Shown: piece by piece, positions 1 to 10,561 of the stretch
Position numbering within the stretch: position 1 is the stretch's first letter
Layout: each line of letters begins with the position of its first letter
Origin: Chamaecrista fasciculata
Lineage: Eukaryota > Streptophyta > Magnoliopsida > Fabales > Fabaceae
Reading direction: 5' to 3'
Length of the DNA stretch: 64,000 nt
Assembly: GCA_003254925.1 (NCBI GenBank)
Contig: QANZ01035015.1
Coordinates: forward strand, 134,184 to 198,183
Notes under the pieces: model-generated
What the model was told of the DNA's origin: nothing
Databases searched by the model: none
Seen by the model: the letters and a program-made list of their open reading frames with translations, nothing else
Program-made: the position numbers and the translations under genes

Positions 1-2160
1 AATTTGATTTCTAAAATTTATATGATTACATATGTATTACATTTATATATTTATTTAGTGTATTTTAATTGATTTATATTTTTATATATAAAATCTATAT
101 TTTTTAACTTTGGTTATGTGTATGCCTTTTTTTATTCACTGCTCACAAACCTATAATAATATGTTTTTGTTATGAAAATTAAAAATGTTTTTTTACAAAA
201 AAAAAAATACAAACTCAACATGCGGGTCTAGCCCAACCCAACATGCAGCTTTGCGGGTTGGGTTGGATTTTTAAAAATGCAAAACCTAACCCAACCCGTA
301 GATTGATGTGTGAGTTGGACTGGAATTTTCTCCCAACCTAGCCCGCTCACCCCCCTAATTTTTAGTGCTTTATCTCTTGGAATATTCACATTCATCTTAT
401 ATATTTTCATAGTAATTCATTTTGGTCCCGAACTATTGAACATGAATACATGATCCTATCTCTTTTGTTTCAAATTTAAATGCGATAAATACAGAACTAC
501 AACTTGTTTTTTACGAGTACTTTTCTATCCAGTTATAACCGTTAGCAAACAAGATCATATTGAGTCTAAAAACTAAGCCGCTCGTTTTATGGTCAAATAA
601 GTGGAATTAATCATATATCTCTCATTTCAAATTCGAATGTTGCTCTTGACAAGTCTTTTTTCTTTTCTTTTTTTAATTTCTGACTAGCTAGTTGTAACCG
701 TCAACAGAGATCAATTTTTCATCTTTTGATCTCAAACGCACTTTCGGGCTTAATTTGATTTTATTTGTTGATGATCTCAATTGGGTAGAAAAATGATTCA
801 TCATCAGTAACACGTAACTCCGAATTCGTCGCATTTAGATTTGAGATATATGACCAACTTCGTTTGTTTAACCTTAAAACAAGTGACTCACTTTTCAGAT
901 CTCGATCTAGCCTTATTTAGTGACAGCTCCAATTGAATAGAGAAATACTCATCAAAAGTAAAATGTTACTCTAGATTCGTTGTATTCAAATTCGAAACGA
1001 AAGAAATATAATCATACTTAGTAGTTTATTAGACAATTTGTATATCTTGAAAGATAAATGACTAAAATAAACTGAGACAAAAATATAAGATTAATTTGAA
1101 AATTCGTTAAAAATTAAATCGAATTACACAAAGTGTGATTACGAAGCGAGATTAAGGATGACCATTTGGATGGGTATTCAAGGTACCCATTTAGGTCCAC
1201 ACGTACAAATATCTAGTATCCATCAAATAGTGAATATTGGATATGATACGAGTAATGAAAATTTAAAAAATATCAAATATTAAGTGCATACAAATATTGT
1301 TTCAACTTTCAACTATCTGATTTATGTTCTAAATAAATGAAAATTAAAGAATTCAATATATTTTATAATATAAATATTTTAATTAAAGTATATTGAATAT
1401 CGAATATATTATATTTTTTAAGTAAAATATCTTATTCTATATAAACTATTTTTGAATATTTTAAATATTCCAGATATATATTAAAAAATATTAAATAAAG
1501 TACAAATACTAATAATAGAAGAAGGAAGAGGAATACAGTAAATATAAAATCACCGGGTAACCCGTTTCCCTCCCTGATACTTACTGACAACTGATGAATG
1601 ATAGAGATAGAGATAGAGATAGTGGAGGGAGAAACTTCGTGGAAACCCAAATGACCTTTCTCTTTCTGTTGCCAAATATCCTAATCCATATCCCTTTCCC
1701 TTGTTTTCGCTTTCACTAAACTACTTCTTCTTCCTTCGCCCACTGATTTCTGCATTCATCCTCAAAAGCTTCAAATGCTCTCCCTCAACTTTCCTCTTCA
1801 AGGTATCAACTATAAACTTCTCTCTTTTTCCCTATTTAATTATTCCACATTTCAATCTCATCATCATACTCTCAATTTTTAGCTGTAAAGCTGCCAAACT
1901 TCAAAAGTAGGGTTTTAAAACACAGATTAAGTGGTTGGCTTGGCTATTAAAACTAATGTGGGTGGATGATTCAAAATTAAAATGCACCTTTGTGGACTTA
2001 AAATACTCGAATGCCTGATTCCAATTGTAACATTCGAAGAAACTGTCAGATTTCCTTTCAAAGAATTCGCGTCACATGATTTTGCACATCTCTGGAGAAT
2101 TGATTCTAAAAGACTTGTAACTTTTAAGTGAGTACAGAATCTCTCTAGAGTTTAGAGGGG
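1..2160. other. Intergenic, repeat-bearing, upstream of the RGLG gene
   Basis: This is AT-rich sequence with no convincing gene. About 220-350 holds a G/C-rich patch of repeated CCCAACCC and GGGTTGGG motifs typical of dispersed plant repeats. About 480-1030 matches a repeat seen again near 15220-15800, 18210-18800 and 38900-39350 (the 'atatctctc' plus 'aactcgtagct' type). About 1690-1800 is pyrimidine-rich and ends in TTCAAG before GTATC. It could be a non-coding first exon of the next gene, with a 5' UTR intron running to just before the ATG at 2161; that is inference. Confidence 0.5.
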
Positions 2161-5100
2161 ATGGGTGGATCCCTTTCAAAACGGCGGATCGCGAGGCATC
2201 ATTCTTCTTCAAGGTCCAGTTCACGTTCGTGGAATTATTCTCAAACTCAATCACCCTATGCGCAACCTAACCAGCATCACCTGCCTCAGGATTATTTAAG
2301 CCCTAATTCTCATCCGCAAAGCTATGGTGGTAGTACTGCTCCTGAATCTAAGAAGAGGTTAGAGAGGAAGTATTCAAAGATAGATGACAATTATGTTACC
2401 TTGGACCAGGTACTTATTTCTTTTCCCCTGGTTTCAATGTATGAAGTGTTATAATGCATTGTTGTCGTAATTCGTTAAAATTTTGTTAAATTTAAACAAC
2501 ATACTTTACCTTTATTCCTGTTAGTTACAACATACAAAGTTAAAAGATATCCAAGATTGACCACCATCGACCACTCCATAGACGACCTTATGAATTTTAC
2601 TAGTGAGCGAGAAGGAGCACTTTGTTTTTAGTCTTTTCTTGTAACCGTATATAAATGTATGACCGGGCCATTGTATTGCTTTCAATGTGACGTTGGCTTC
2701 TTAAAGATGGTGGGAATTGTAAAAGGAGTAGTTTCCATTCGTCTCTTATTTTCTGCAAGTTCTTTGTATTGGTACAAGATGGTCATCTTGCATTTTTGTA
2801 TGGACTCCGATGGCACAACTACTGTAATTGGTATATCAAATTCACATTTTTGTGACACTGCAGTAATTTTTGATATTGTCAGGTAACTGATGCTCTAGCA
2901 GGTGCTGGTCTAGAATCGTCTAATTTAATTGTTGGTATTGATTTCACAAAGAGCAATGAGTGGACAGGTTTTGCTTCATTTGGCTGCTCTCTGTTTTTAG
3001 TCTTTTTCTTTTGCCATTGAGTGAACAATTTACATGCATAATTTTTTTTTTAATCAGGTGCAAGGTCATTCCAAAGGAAAAGCCTGCATCATATTGGGCA
3101 TGAACAAAATCCGTATGAACAGGCAATATCAATCATTGGGAAGACATTGTCTTCCTTTGATGAGGATAACTTGATTCCCTGTTTTGGATTTGGAGATGGT
3201 AATTTCATTTTTTCTAAAGTATAATGTATCACCCTCTCTCTCTCTATTATCTTGATAAGTTGCATTATGTGTGGCTTCATGTATTGGCAGCATCAACCCA
3301 TGACCAAGAAGTTTTTAGTTTTTTTCCGGATGAGAGATTTTGTCAAGGATTTGAAGAAGTTCTGAGAAGGTACCGGGAATTGGTTCCTGAACTAAAGCTT
3401 GCAGGTATTAGAACTTAGGTGTCACACATAATTTCTTTTTCATTTTTCCTGCACTGTCTCCATATGGGACTCTTGCTCACAGTCTGTTTGCATGTTATGT
3501 TGTGACAGGACCAACATCATTTGCCCCGGTCGTAGAAATGGCAATCACTATAGTTGAGCAAAGTGGTGGCCAATACCATGTCTTGGTGATAATAGCAGAT
3601 GGACAGGTAAAGCATTTCTGGATTATGTTGTCGATGTGATTTTGGGGCTGTTTGGGCAAGCTTATAAAAAAAGCAATTATTTCATGAAGATTTTATTGTA
3701 ACTACTTTGTGTTTGAATGCCGAGGTCAGGCGGTTGAACCAACAACATAAATGAAGACAGATGAAATTATGAAATGAACAAAAGGACAAGATATGTAATT
3801 AGGAAAATTGGTAATACTAACAAATTCTTAAAATTAAGCTAATCCAAATGGACCCAAAATGGCATTTAAGACTTTATATATCTCCCAAAGAGCAACTTCT
3901 GATTTTATTTCCTTGACTTAAAGGCGGTGTAGGGGGTTGTTGATGATACAAATATCAAGACCGTGCTTCAATATTGTAGAATCCTGAATCTTTTTTCTAG
4001 CAATGCAGTTGGTAGCCGTGACTTGAAGGAATATACATGGCCACGTGCAAAGAAACTACTAGCTTAACTTACCAAATAATTGATCCTTCAGGATGTTTGG
4101 GACTCTTAAATCAATATCAAAATTAATTTTATTTTGAGAAAATTGGCTATTCACTTCTTCATTGTCTATGTCGAAGAGATGTGTCAATGTGGCTTCTGAT
4201 TGACATTTAAATTGAATAAAAAAATTAGTTGTAATTACATTAGAAACATTTGGATAGCTTAGGGATGATATGTTACAGAATTATAGGCATGGTATGGTCT
4301 TGCTTGACTTTGGTCATGAATTGGCTTTCAAAAACTTCTGTATGTTGAACTAATTGAAGTTCAGGGTTGCTGTAGGTGACAAGAAGTGTTGACACTGAGC
4401 GTGGGCAGTTAAGCACGCAAGAAAGACAAACTGTTGAAGCTATTGTGAAAGCAAGGCAATTATCTGTCTGTTGCTTCTTTTTTTTTTTTAATTTTTCAAA
4501 TTATCTTTCTTGTAGTCGTATTTCTGAAATTTGTTATTTTCAGTGAATACCCTCTTTCAATCATATTAGTTGGAGTTGGAGATGGGCCATGGGATATGAT
4601 GAAAGAATTTGATGATAATATACCAGCCCGGGCTTTTGATAATTTCCAGGTTTGTATTTCCGATCCAGGTCATCTCATAAGTTATCAGTTATGCTGTTAC
4701 TTAGTGTATGCTCCCAGCTCCCCCTATGATGATGAATTTAATTTGTCTTTTCTTTTACTTTTTTTTTTTTTTTTCAGTTTGTGAATTTCACTGAAATAAT
4801 GTCAAAGAATACGGACCGCTCCAGAAAAGAAACAGAATTTGCTCTTGCTGCCCTGATGGAAATACCCTCCCAATATAAGGCAACACTAGAGCTTAATATC
4901 TTGGGGTAATAATGCTGAACATCTTTTTTGGTAGGCTTTTCTTTAGTATTTGATATAGCAGCTGTTTATCAAAGCGTTTAAGTTGAGTTTGTTTCTTTGG
5001 AACAGTGCTCGAAGAGGGAAAGGTGTAGACAGGGTTCCTCTTCCCCCACCTCAATATAACACTGCATCTCTCAACCCCCCAAAACCTTCGCATCCCAGCA

Positions 5101-5525
5101 GTTATCGTCCTAGCGCACCATCTCATTCTCAGAGACATGATACTATTACTAGCACTGATCGTCCTGCAAGTTCTGCCTCTGAAAATCATGTACTTTTATT
5201 CTGTCTGCACCTATTTTTCTTTAGGATATGACCTTTTACAGAAGTTTACAAGAAACTAAAACTATTTGTTATGAAATTTGGCAGGTTTGTCCCATCTGTC
5301 TATGCGATCCTAAAAATATGGCCTTTGGTTGCGGGCACCAGGTAATATTCAGGCAGTTCATTGTTATCTAGATTTACATGTAGATTATAGGTGATTGAAT
5401 GTTTATACATTAGTTATATGACTCATCTTCTACTTAATATGCAGACTTGCTGTGAGTGCGGACAAGATCTTGATACATGCCCCATTTGCAGGAGTACTAT
5501 TACCACTCGAATAAAACTTTATTAG
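2161..5525 (+). CDS. RGLG: RGLG-type E3 ubiquitin ligase (copine/vWA domain plus RING finger)
   Basis: I assemble 11 exons: 2161-2409, 2883-2967, 3058-3198, 3291-3404, 3509-3606, 4376-4455, 4544-4649, 4778-4905, 5006-5189, 5285-5341 and 5445-5525. They join in frame into 440 aa, about the usual length for the family. The protein starts MGGSLSKR, a good N-myristoylation site that would hold it at the plasma membrane, then a Ser/Gln-rich linker. The copine-like vWA domain covers about residues 95-335, with a metal-site motif DFTKS at 103-107. After a Pro/Ser-rich linker, a C-terminal C3HC4 RING spans about 397-440 (CPIC, CGHQ, CCEC, CPIC). Known RGLG proteins are RING ligases for Lys63-linked ubiquitin chains acting in hormone and drought responses. 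Intron 6 begins with GC rather than GT. The family call is firm; the exact RGLG paralogue is not. Confidence 0.93.
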
Positions 5526-6146
5526 ATTCTCGAAACTTGCCCACGGCCTTCAAGTTCCATATAATGCTTGGCCTATTCTGCAGTTTTTTATTTTTTGGTA
5601 ATGAAGAACGGAGCTGCAAAGGAGTGCTTACTAGATCAATATTTTGTACATACGTCCATTGGTTATTTGTTCAAGTTTTTGGTTTAGGTTAATCACGTTC
5701 TAACATGACTAAGTTTTTTGAGTGTAGGCTCATATGTTGTTGAAGAAGGACCGTATAAATCTGTTCTCTAACCCCTTCTTTAATTAATTGTGGTGATTCA
5801 TCTATTTTATGTTCCGTCTGTCTTCTAGTTTTAAGTTAGAGCCCTATAGTGTCTCATTTGGTATAACCCATCTCTAATATAAAAATATTAGAAAGAACCG
5901 AAAGAAAAATGCCTTAATGATATCACGAACTCGAAAACTTCGGTGTAAGGAATTCAATCATTCATTATTCATGGGCATTCCATCTTTGCCTCCGCGATTC
6001 CGACTATATTGATACAGACTATCTATATTGCATGGTTTTCAAGTGCATGACTGCTACTAAATCGTTCCCCACCAAAACTTGGTGCTACAAAAGGAAGCCT
6101 CACAAACTCCCTATTTGCATTGCATATCAATCATCTTATGCCATAA
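5526..6146. other. Intergenic between the RGLG and GLOX genes
   Basis: This stretch should contain the RGLG 3' UTR and the promoter of the oxidase gene. I see no further ORF, RNA gene or clear repeat in it. Confidence 0.5.
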
Positions 6147-8507
6147 ATGGAGCCTGACAACATAAAGTTGCTGTCTTCCTCTAAAATCATGATCTTGATA
6201 CTACTCTTGCTTTGTGTTGCACTCAACGACGGCGCAACCGGAGTAGCCCGAGGAGTCTTTGGTGACGGCCGGAGTGGGCAGTGGCAGCTCCTCCTGAAGA
6301 GCACAGGTGTGGTGGGGATGCACATGGCATTAACCCACCACAACACTGTCATCATGTTTGACCAAACCGGAGCTTCCCAATCTGGTTACCGCCTCCGGCG
6401 ACGCTTCCGTGGAGAAAGATGTGCCAGAAATCGCGCTGACTTGATGGACTCCGCTTGCTATGCTCATTCTGTAGAGTACGACATTGGTGGTAACAGAGTG
6501 AGGCCATTGAAGATTGATACAGACCCTTGGTGTTCCTCTGGTTCTTTCCTCAGCAATGGGACACTTGTACAAGTGGGTGGATATGGCAATGGAGCTAAGA
6601 AAGTGAGAATGTTCAGACCCTGTAAGGATCACCAATGTGATTGGAGAGAGACCAAGAAATCCCTCTCCGATCGGCGATGGTATGCGTCTTCTCAGATCCT
6701 GCCGGAGCATGACAGGGTGGTTGTCGTCGGTGGAAAAGGTGCTTTTTCTTATGAATTCATACCCAAAATTCACTCAAAAGAAGAATCATACGCTCTTCCA
6801 TTCTTACACCAAACCAATGACAAACACACAGAAGGAAACAACCTCTATCCCTTCCTCCACCTCTCATCAGACGGCAATTTGTTCATCTTCGCTAACCGTG
6901 ACTCCATCTTAATCAACCCCAGAAGAAACAGAGTGATCAAGACCTTCCCGAGAATCCCAGGAAAAGGCTCAAGAAACTACCCAAGTTCAGGCTCGTCTGT
7001 TTTGCTCCCATTGGACCACAAAGACAACAACTTTAGGAAATCCGAGGTAATGATATGTGGAGGAGCAGCTTCAGGAGCACACAGAGCAGCAAAAGAAGGA
7101 AGGTTTTTGAAGGGACTAAGTTCTTGTGGAAGAATGGTGATCACTGGGAATAAGCACGTGTGGGAAATGGAAAACATGCCTGGACCACGTCTTCTACATG
7201 ACATGATCATCCTCCCCACAGGACGCATTATGATCATCAATGGAGCAAAAAGTGGGGCTGCAGGGTATGACAGTGCAAGAAACGCTTCTCTGCAACCTTA
7301 CCTTTATCACCCAAACACAATACCAGGAAGAAGATTCAAAGTCCTGAGTCCCACAAAGATAGCCAGAATGTATCACTCATCAGCGACTCTTCTTCCCGAT
7401 GGGAGAGTGCTAGTTGCAGGGGGAAATCCCCACCATAGATATACCTTTCACAATGTTCCATACCCAACTGAACTCAGACTTCAAGCATTCGTTCCCAATT
7501 ACATGAACAGAAGGTACTGTAGATTAATTTGGAAGGGATTCTCTGAAATTATTTTTTAGGCCCAAGTCCTATTTTGGTCTCTCATGTTTACTCAAAGTTT
7601 CATTTTCGTCCCTTAAGTTTTTTTCGTTCCATTTTGGTCCCTCATGTTTGCTCAAAGTTCCGCTTTAGTCTCTCAAGTTTTTTTTCATTCTGTTTTGGTC
7701 CCTCAAGTTTCTAAAAAGTCTCACTGTTAGTCCTTGACTCTTTTTCATCCACTTTTTTTTGTTAAAAAAAGGAAAAAAAAATTAACTTTCATCTCCCAAC
7801 AATTTTTCTTTTTTACAAAAGGGACAAACCTTAATGCAAAAGAGCAAAATTGTTGGGAGATGAAAGTTATTTTTTTTTTCCTTTTTTCAATGGAAAAAGT
7901 GGATGGAAAAGAGTCAACGACTGACTGACGGTGGAGCTTTTGGGAAACTTGAGGGACCAAAACGGAACTTTAAGCAAACATAAGAGACTAAAACGGAACT
8001 AAAAAAATTTGAGGGGCCAAAACAGAATTTTGAGCAAACATGAGGGACCAAAATAGAACTTTGACCTCTTTTTTATAAAGCAATCACTAGGCAGTGACTA
8101 TAAAGCTTTTATCTTATTTCTTTCACACTTACAAGTTTTCTAACAGGTACCATGAATGGAGGCCAAGAAATGTGAGCATAGTAGCTCATGGTCATGGAGG
8201 AGGAAGCAATGAAATTGGGTATGGGAAAGAGTTCAATGTCAGATTTTTTCTGGGGAGGAGGCCAAGTGATGATCTGATGAGGTTTAGTGTGTATTCACCA
8301 CCATTTACTACGCATTCTTTCTCGATGAATCAGAGGATGCTGAAGCTGAGATGTAAGAAAATGGTGAGAAATAGTGGCGGTTGGGTGACCGCCGTCATAG
8401 AAGCCCCGCCGTCGCCAAATGTTGCTCCTTCTGGTTATTACATGCTCACCGTTGTCAATGCCGGAATTCCTAGCATCTCTAAGTGGGTTCACTTTGTTCA
8501 TGCCTGA
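6147..8507 (+). CDS. GLOX: Aldehyde/glyoxal oxidase (galactose-oxidase-like copper radical enzyme)
   Basis: Two exons, 6147-7513 and 8147-8507, join in codon 456 into 575 aa. A hydrophobic run at about residues 14-27 looks like a signal peptide, so the protein is probably secreted to the wall. The ligands of the copper radical family can be placed by motif: Cys129 in DPWCSSG and Tyr179 in RWYASS (the cross-linked Cys-Tyr pair), Tyr409-His410 in RMYHSSAT, and His512 in FTTHSFS. Repeated DGR-VLVAGG-like blades mark the Kelch propeller, and the C-terminal part is the DUF1929 Ig-like domain. Known GLOX enzymes oxidise aldehydes or sugars at the cell wall and release H2O2; the substrate here cannot be told. 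The intron is mostly one MITE. The upstream in-frame start at 6147 is the only one giving the leader. Confidence 0.92.
7559..8066. mobile_element. Mutator-type foldback MITE in the GLOX intron
   Basis: A 508 bp element starts GGCCCAAGTCC and ends in the near inverted complement (...GGAACT..TTTGACC). Each arm holds three to four repeats of TTTTGGTCC-like units. It is flanked by TATTTTTTA (7550-7558) and TCTTTTTTA (8067-8075), a 9 bp target duplication with one mismatch, as expected for Mutator-like elements. It has no coding capacity. It is the same family as the element at 25729-26133. Confidence 0.8.
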
Positions 8508-9863
8508 GCTTCTTTAGGAAAAATTCAATAAAGTAATTAATGTCTATTTAAATTTTAAAGTGGTTTATGGGGTATTTTGTGTTTTCATGATAAGGATCAA
8601 ACAACAAATGTGAAGAAATAGAAAACGGAAAGAATAGAATATGGAATTAATGGAGATGTATGTATCAGATTCCTCTAGTTGGATAGGAAAATATACATTG
8701 TGATGCTCCCTCTTCGAGTCAGGGAAAGACTCCANTCCTACTGCCATGGTTAGCACTCTCAATGAAAGCACCAAATGATAAGGATCAAACAACAAATGTG
8801 AAGAAATAGAAAACGGAAAGAATAGAATATGGAATTAATGGAGATGTATGTATCAGATTCCTCTAGTTGGATAGGAAAATATACATTGTGATGCTCCCTC
8901 TTCGAGTCAGGGAAAGACTCCAGACCTAAAAGATCTAACCAAAATCATTCATATCCCTATTTGAGTATTATTCTACTACTTATAGATTGTTAAGCCCATA
9001 ACAACTTCTAACAAACTATGTCGTTGGGCCTCCAACCTCCAACCATATAATCTTTCATTTCTTTGCTCACATAGTGTATATGCCAGCCCATTGTTTTCAT
9101 TGATTGGGCTATTCTGATTTGGGTCTTGCCTTGATTCATATCATTTCACCTTATCTTGTATTCCTTGCTCCTTTAATTGAATTTACAAGCTTTATTCCAA
9201 AATCCCTAAATATTGACCAGAGCTAATGTTCATATATAAATTAAGAACCTTCGGATGTAAGTAAAATCAGTAAATGACAAACAATATAAAAATATCCATA
9301 TTTTATTAATCTACCTACTACTGTTCTTTCTTCTTCTTATTTTTTCCTTCTTTAATTCTCATCGACCCAATTCTTTCAACAAAATTAAAGCGGCACTAGC
9401 AATCACTAAATCGATTACATTTGTAGAAATACATCAATAGCTTCCCCATCCCCCTAAAAAGAAAAAAAATTTATGTAGTGATGCACTGACACCATTAATA
9501 AATATATGAGAAAGTTAATTTGGAAAACTGAAAGCCATATTCTTTCGAATTAGTTAGGCCTCTTGATCTTAAATCTTAAATGTGAGACGGCGATTAAATA
9601 GACTGTGTTACTTTCATAAATGAATGATTCCGAATCTGAGCTATACACCAAGAAATTCCAGCTTTCATGGTCTCATAATTAATTGCTCTGGTCCACGTGT
9701 ACATACTTTGTGTCATAAGCTATTTTTTCCAGTCTCAAAGCAGATCAAAACTCGTGATCAGTACAGTAGAAAGACCCAGTTTATATAATCAAACGTGATC
9801 ACTTAACTTGAAGCAGATAAAAGAAAGATCATATTCATGATATATCAACACTAGTGCTCCAAA
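8508..9863. other. Intergenic with LTR-like debris
   Basis: A block at 8588-8734 recurs nearly unchanged at 8776-8922, the copies separated by a single N at 8735. The block starts TGATAAGGATC, and the sequence running on to about 9180 looks like part of a Copia-like LTR; this family call is weak. From 9180 to 9770 I see only AT-rich sequence. A TATA-like TTTATATAA at 9780-9788 precedes the next gene. Confidence 0.35.
9780..9788 (+). promoter_or_regulatory. TATA-like box
   Basis: TTTATATAA lies about 76 bases before the ATG at 9864, a plausible distance for a core promoter with a short 5' UTR. Confidence 0.4.
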
Positions 9864-10178
9864 ATGTCTCATAGACACAATAGAGTGAAGCTTTCTTACC
9901 AGAGGCTGCGAATTGAAGAAGAAGATTTGGAGGCAGAGATACTAGAAAAACAAGTGAAGAAGGCAAATGCGTGGCTGAAATTCAAGGCACTACTTGCTGG
10001 TAGGAGAAGAAGGCCAAGGGTTAAGATTCCAGGATTGAGAAGATTCCTCAGAAAAAGAAGTAAATTTCTCTTTAATAGCTTCACAGAGTTTCCATGGAGG
10101 AAGGCTTTGCATAGGTTGAAGAATGGCCAGAGTCATTTCAATGAACTCTTTGGGGGAAACCATCTCTTAATGCACTGA
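9864..10178 (+). CDS. Small basic plant protein of unknown function
   Basis: A single uninterrupted frame gives 104 aa. It is strongly basic, with an Arg/Lys cluster at about residues 51-70 (RRRRPRVK, then LRRFLRKRSK), an acidic patch at 17-25 (RIEEEDLEAE) and a C-terminal RLKNGQSHFNELFGGN stretch. No signal peptide or membrane segment is visible. The C-terminal pattern resembles short uncharacterised plant proteins I remember only vaguely, so I give no function. The basic cluster could send it to the nucleus; that is inference. Support for a real gene is the clean ATG, the TATA-like box upstream, the non-random composition and its place in an otherwise gene-free spacer. Confidence 0.65.
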   Translation: MSHRHNRVKLSYQRLRIEEEDLEAEILEKQVKKANAWLKFKALLAGRRRRPRVKIPGLRRFLRKRSKFLFNSFTEFPWRKALHRLKNGQSHFNELFGGNHLLMH

Positions 10179-10561
10179 TGGATCCTCAGTTTATACGATT
10201 AGAAATGCTCTTTAATTATATCATCGTTTTGTATAATACTAATATATATCCATATGAACCCTGTACTACTTAGTTTTTTCCATGTGGTGAGAAATTGAAA
10301 CATGAATAAATCCAGTTTGGAATGATGCTTTCAACTACATATGGTACAGAAATCAATACATATATATTTATGTAATTCCACACTATGAAGCACTCCTTGA
10401 AAAATAACTCACTCCATCCAAAATCGACTTAATTATACAGGGTTTTGGTAAAATATTATATTGACAATAACTTTCCTACATGAATTCCTGAAAGGCCTAC
10501 ACTGTATGTGGAAAAATTATTAATGTTAGAACAAGGAGGATGATGAAGTAGAGATGGAAGA
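10179..10561. other. Intergenic between convergent genes
   Basis: This stretch must hold the 3' UTRs of the small basic gene (+) and of permease copy A (-). Nothing else is seen. Confidence 0.5.

Noticed and set aside
7514-7559. GLOX ending in the first exon at 7559 as a 470-residue protein
   Set aside because: A good donor at 7514 and a following exon restore the C-terminal domain and the copper-ligand His, giving the family's normal length.
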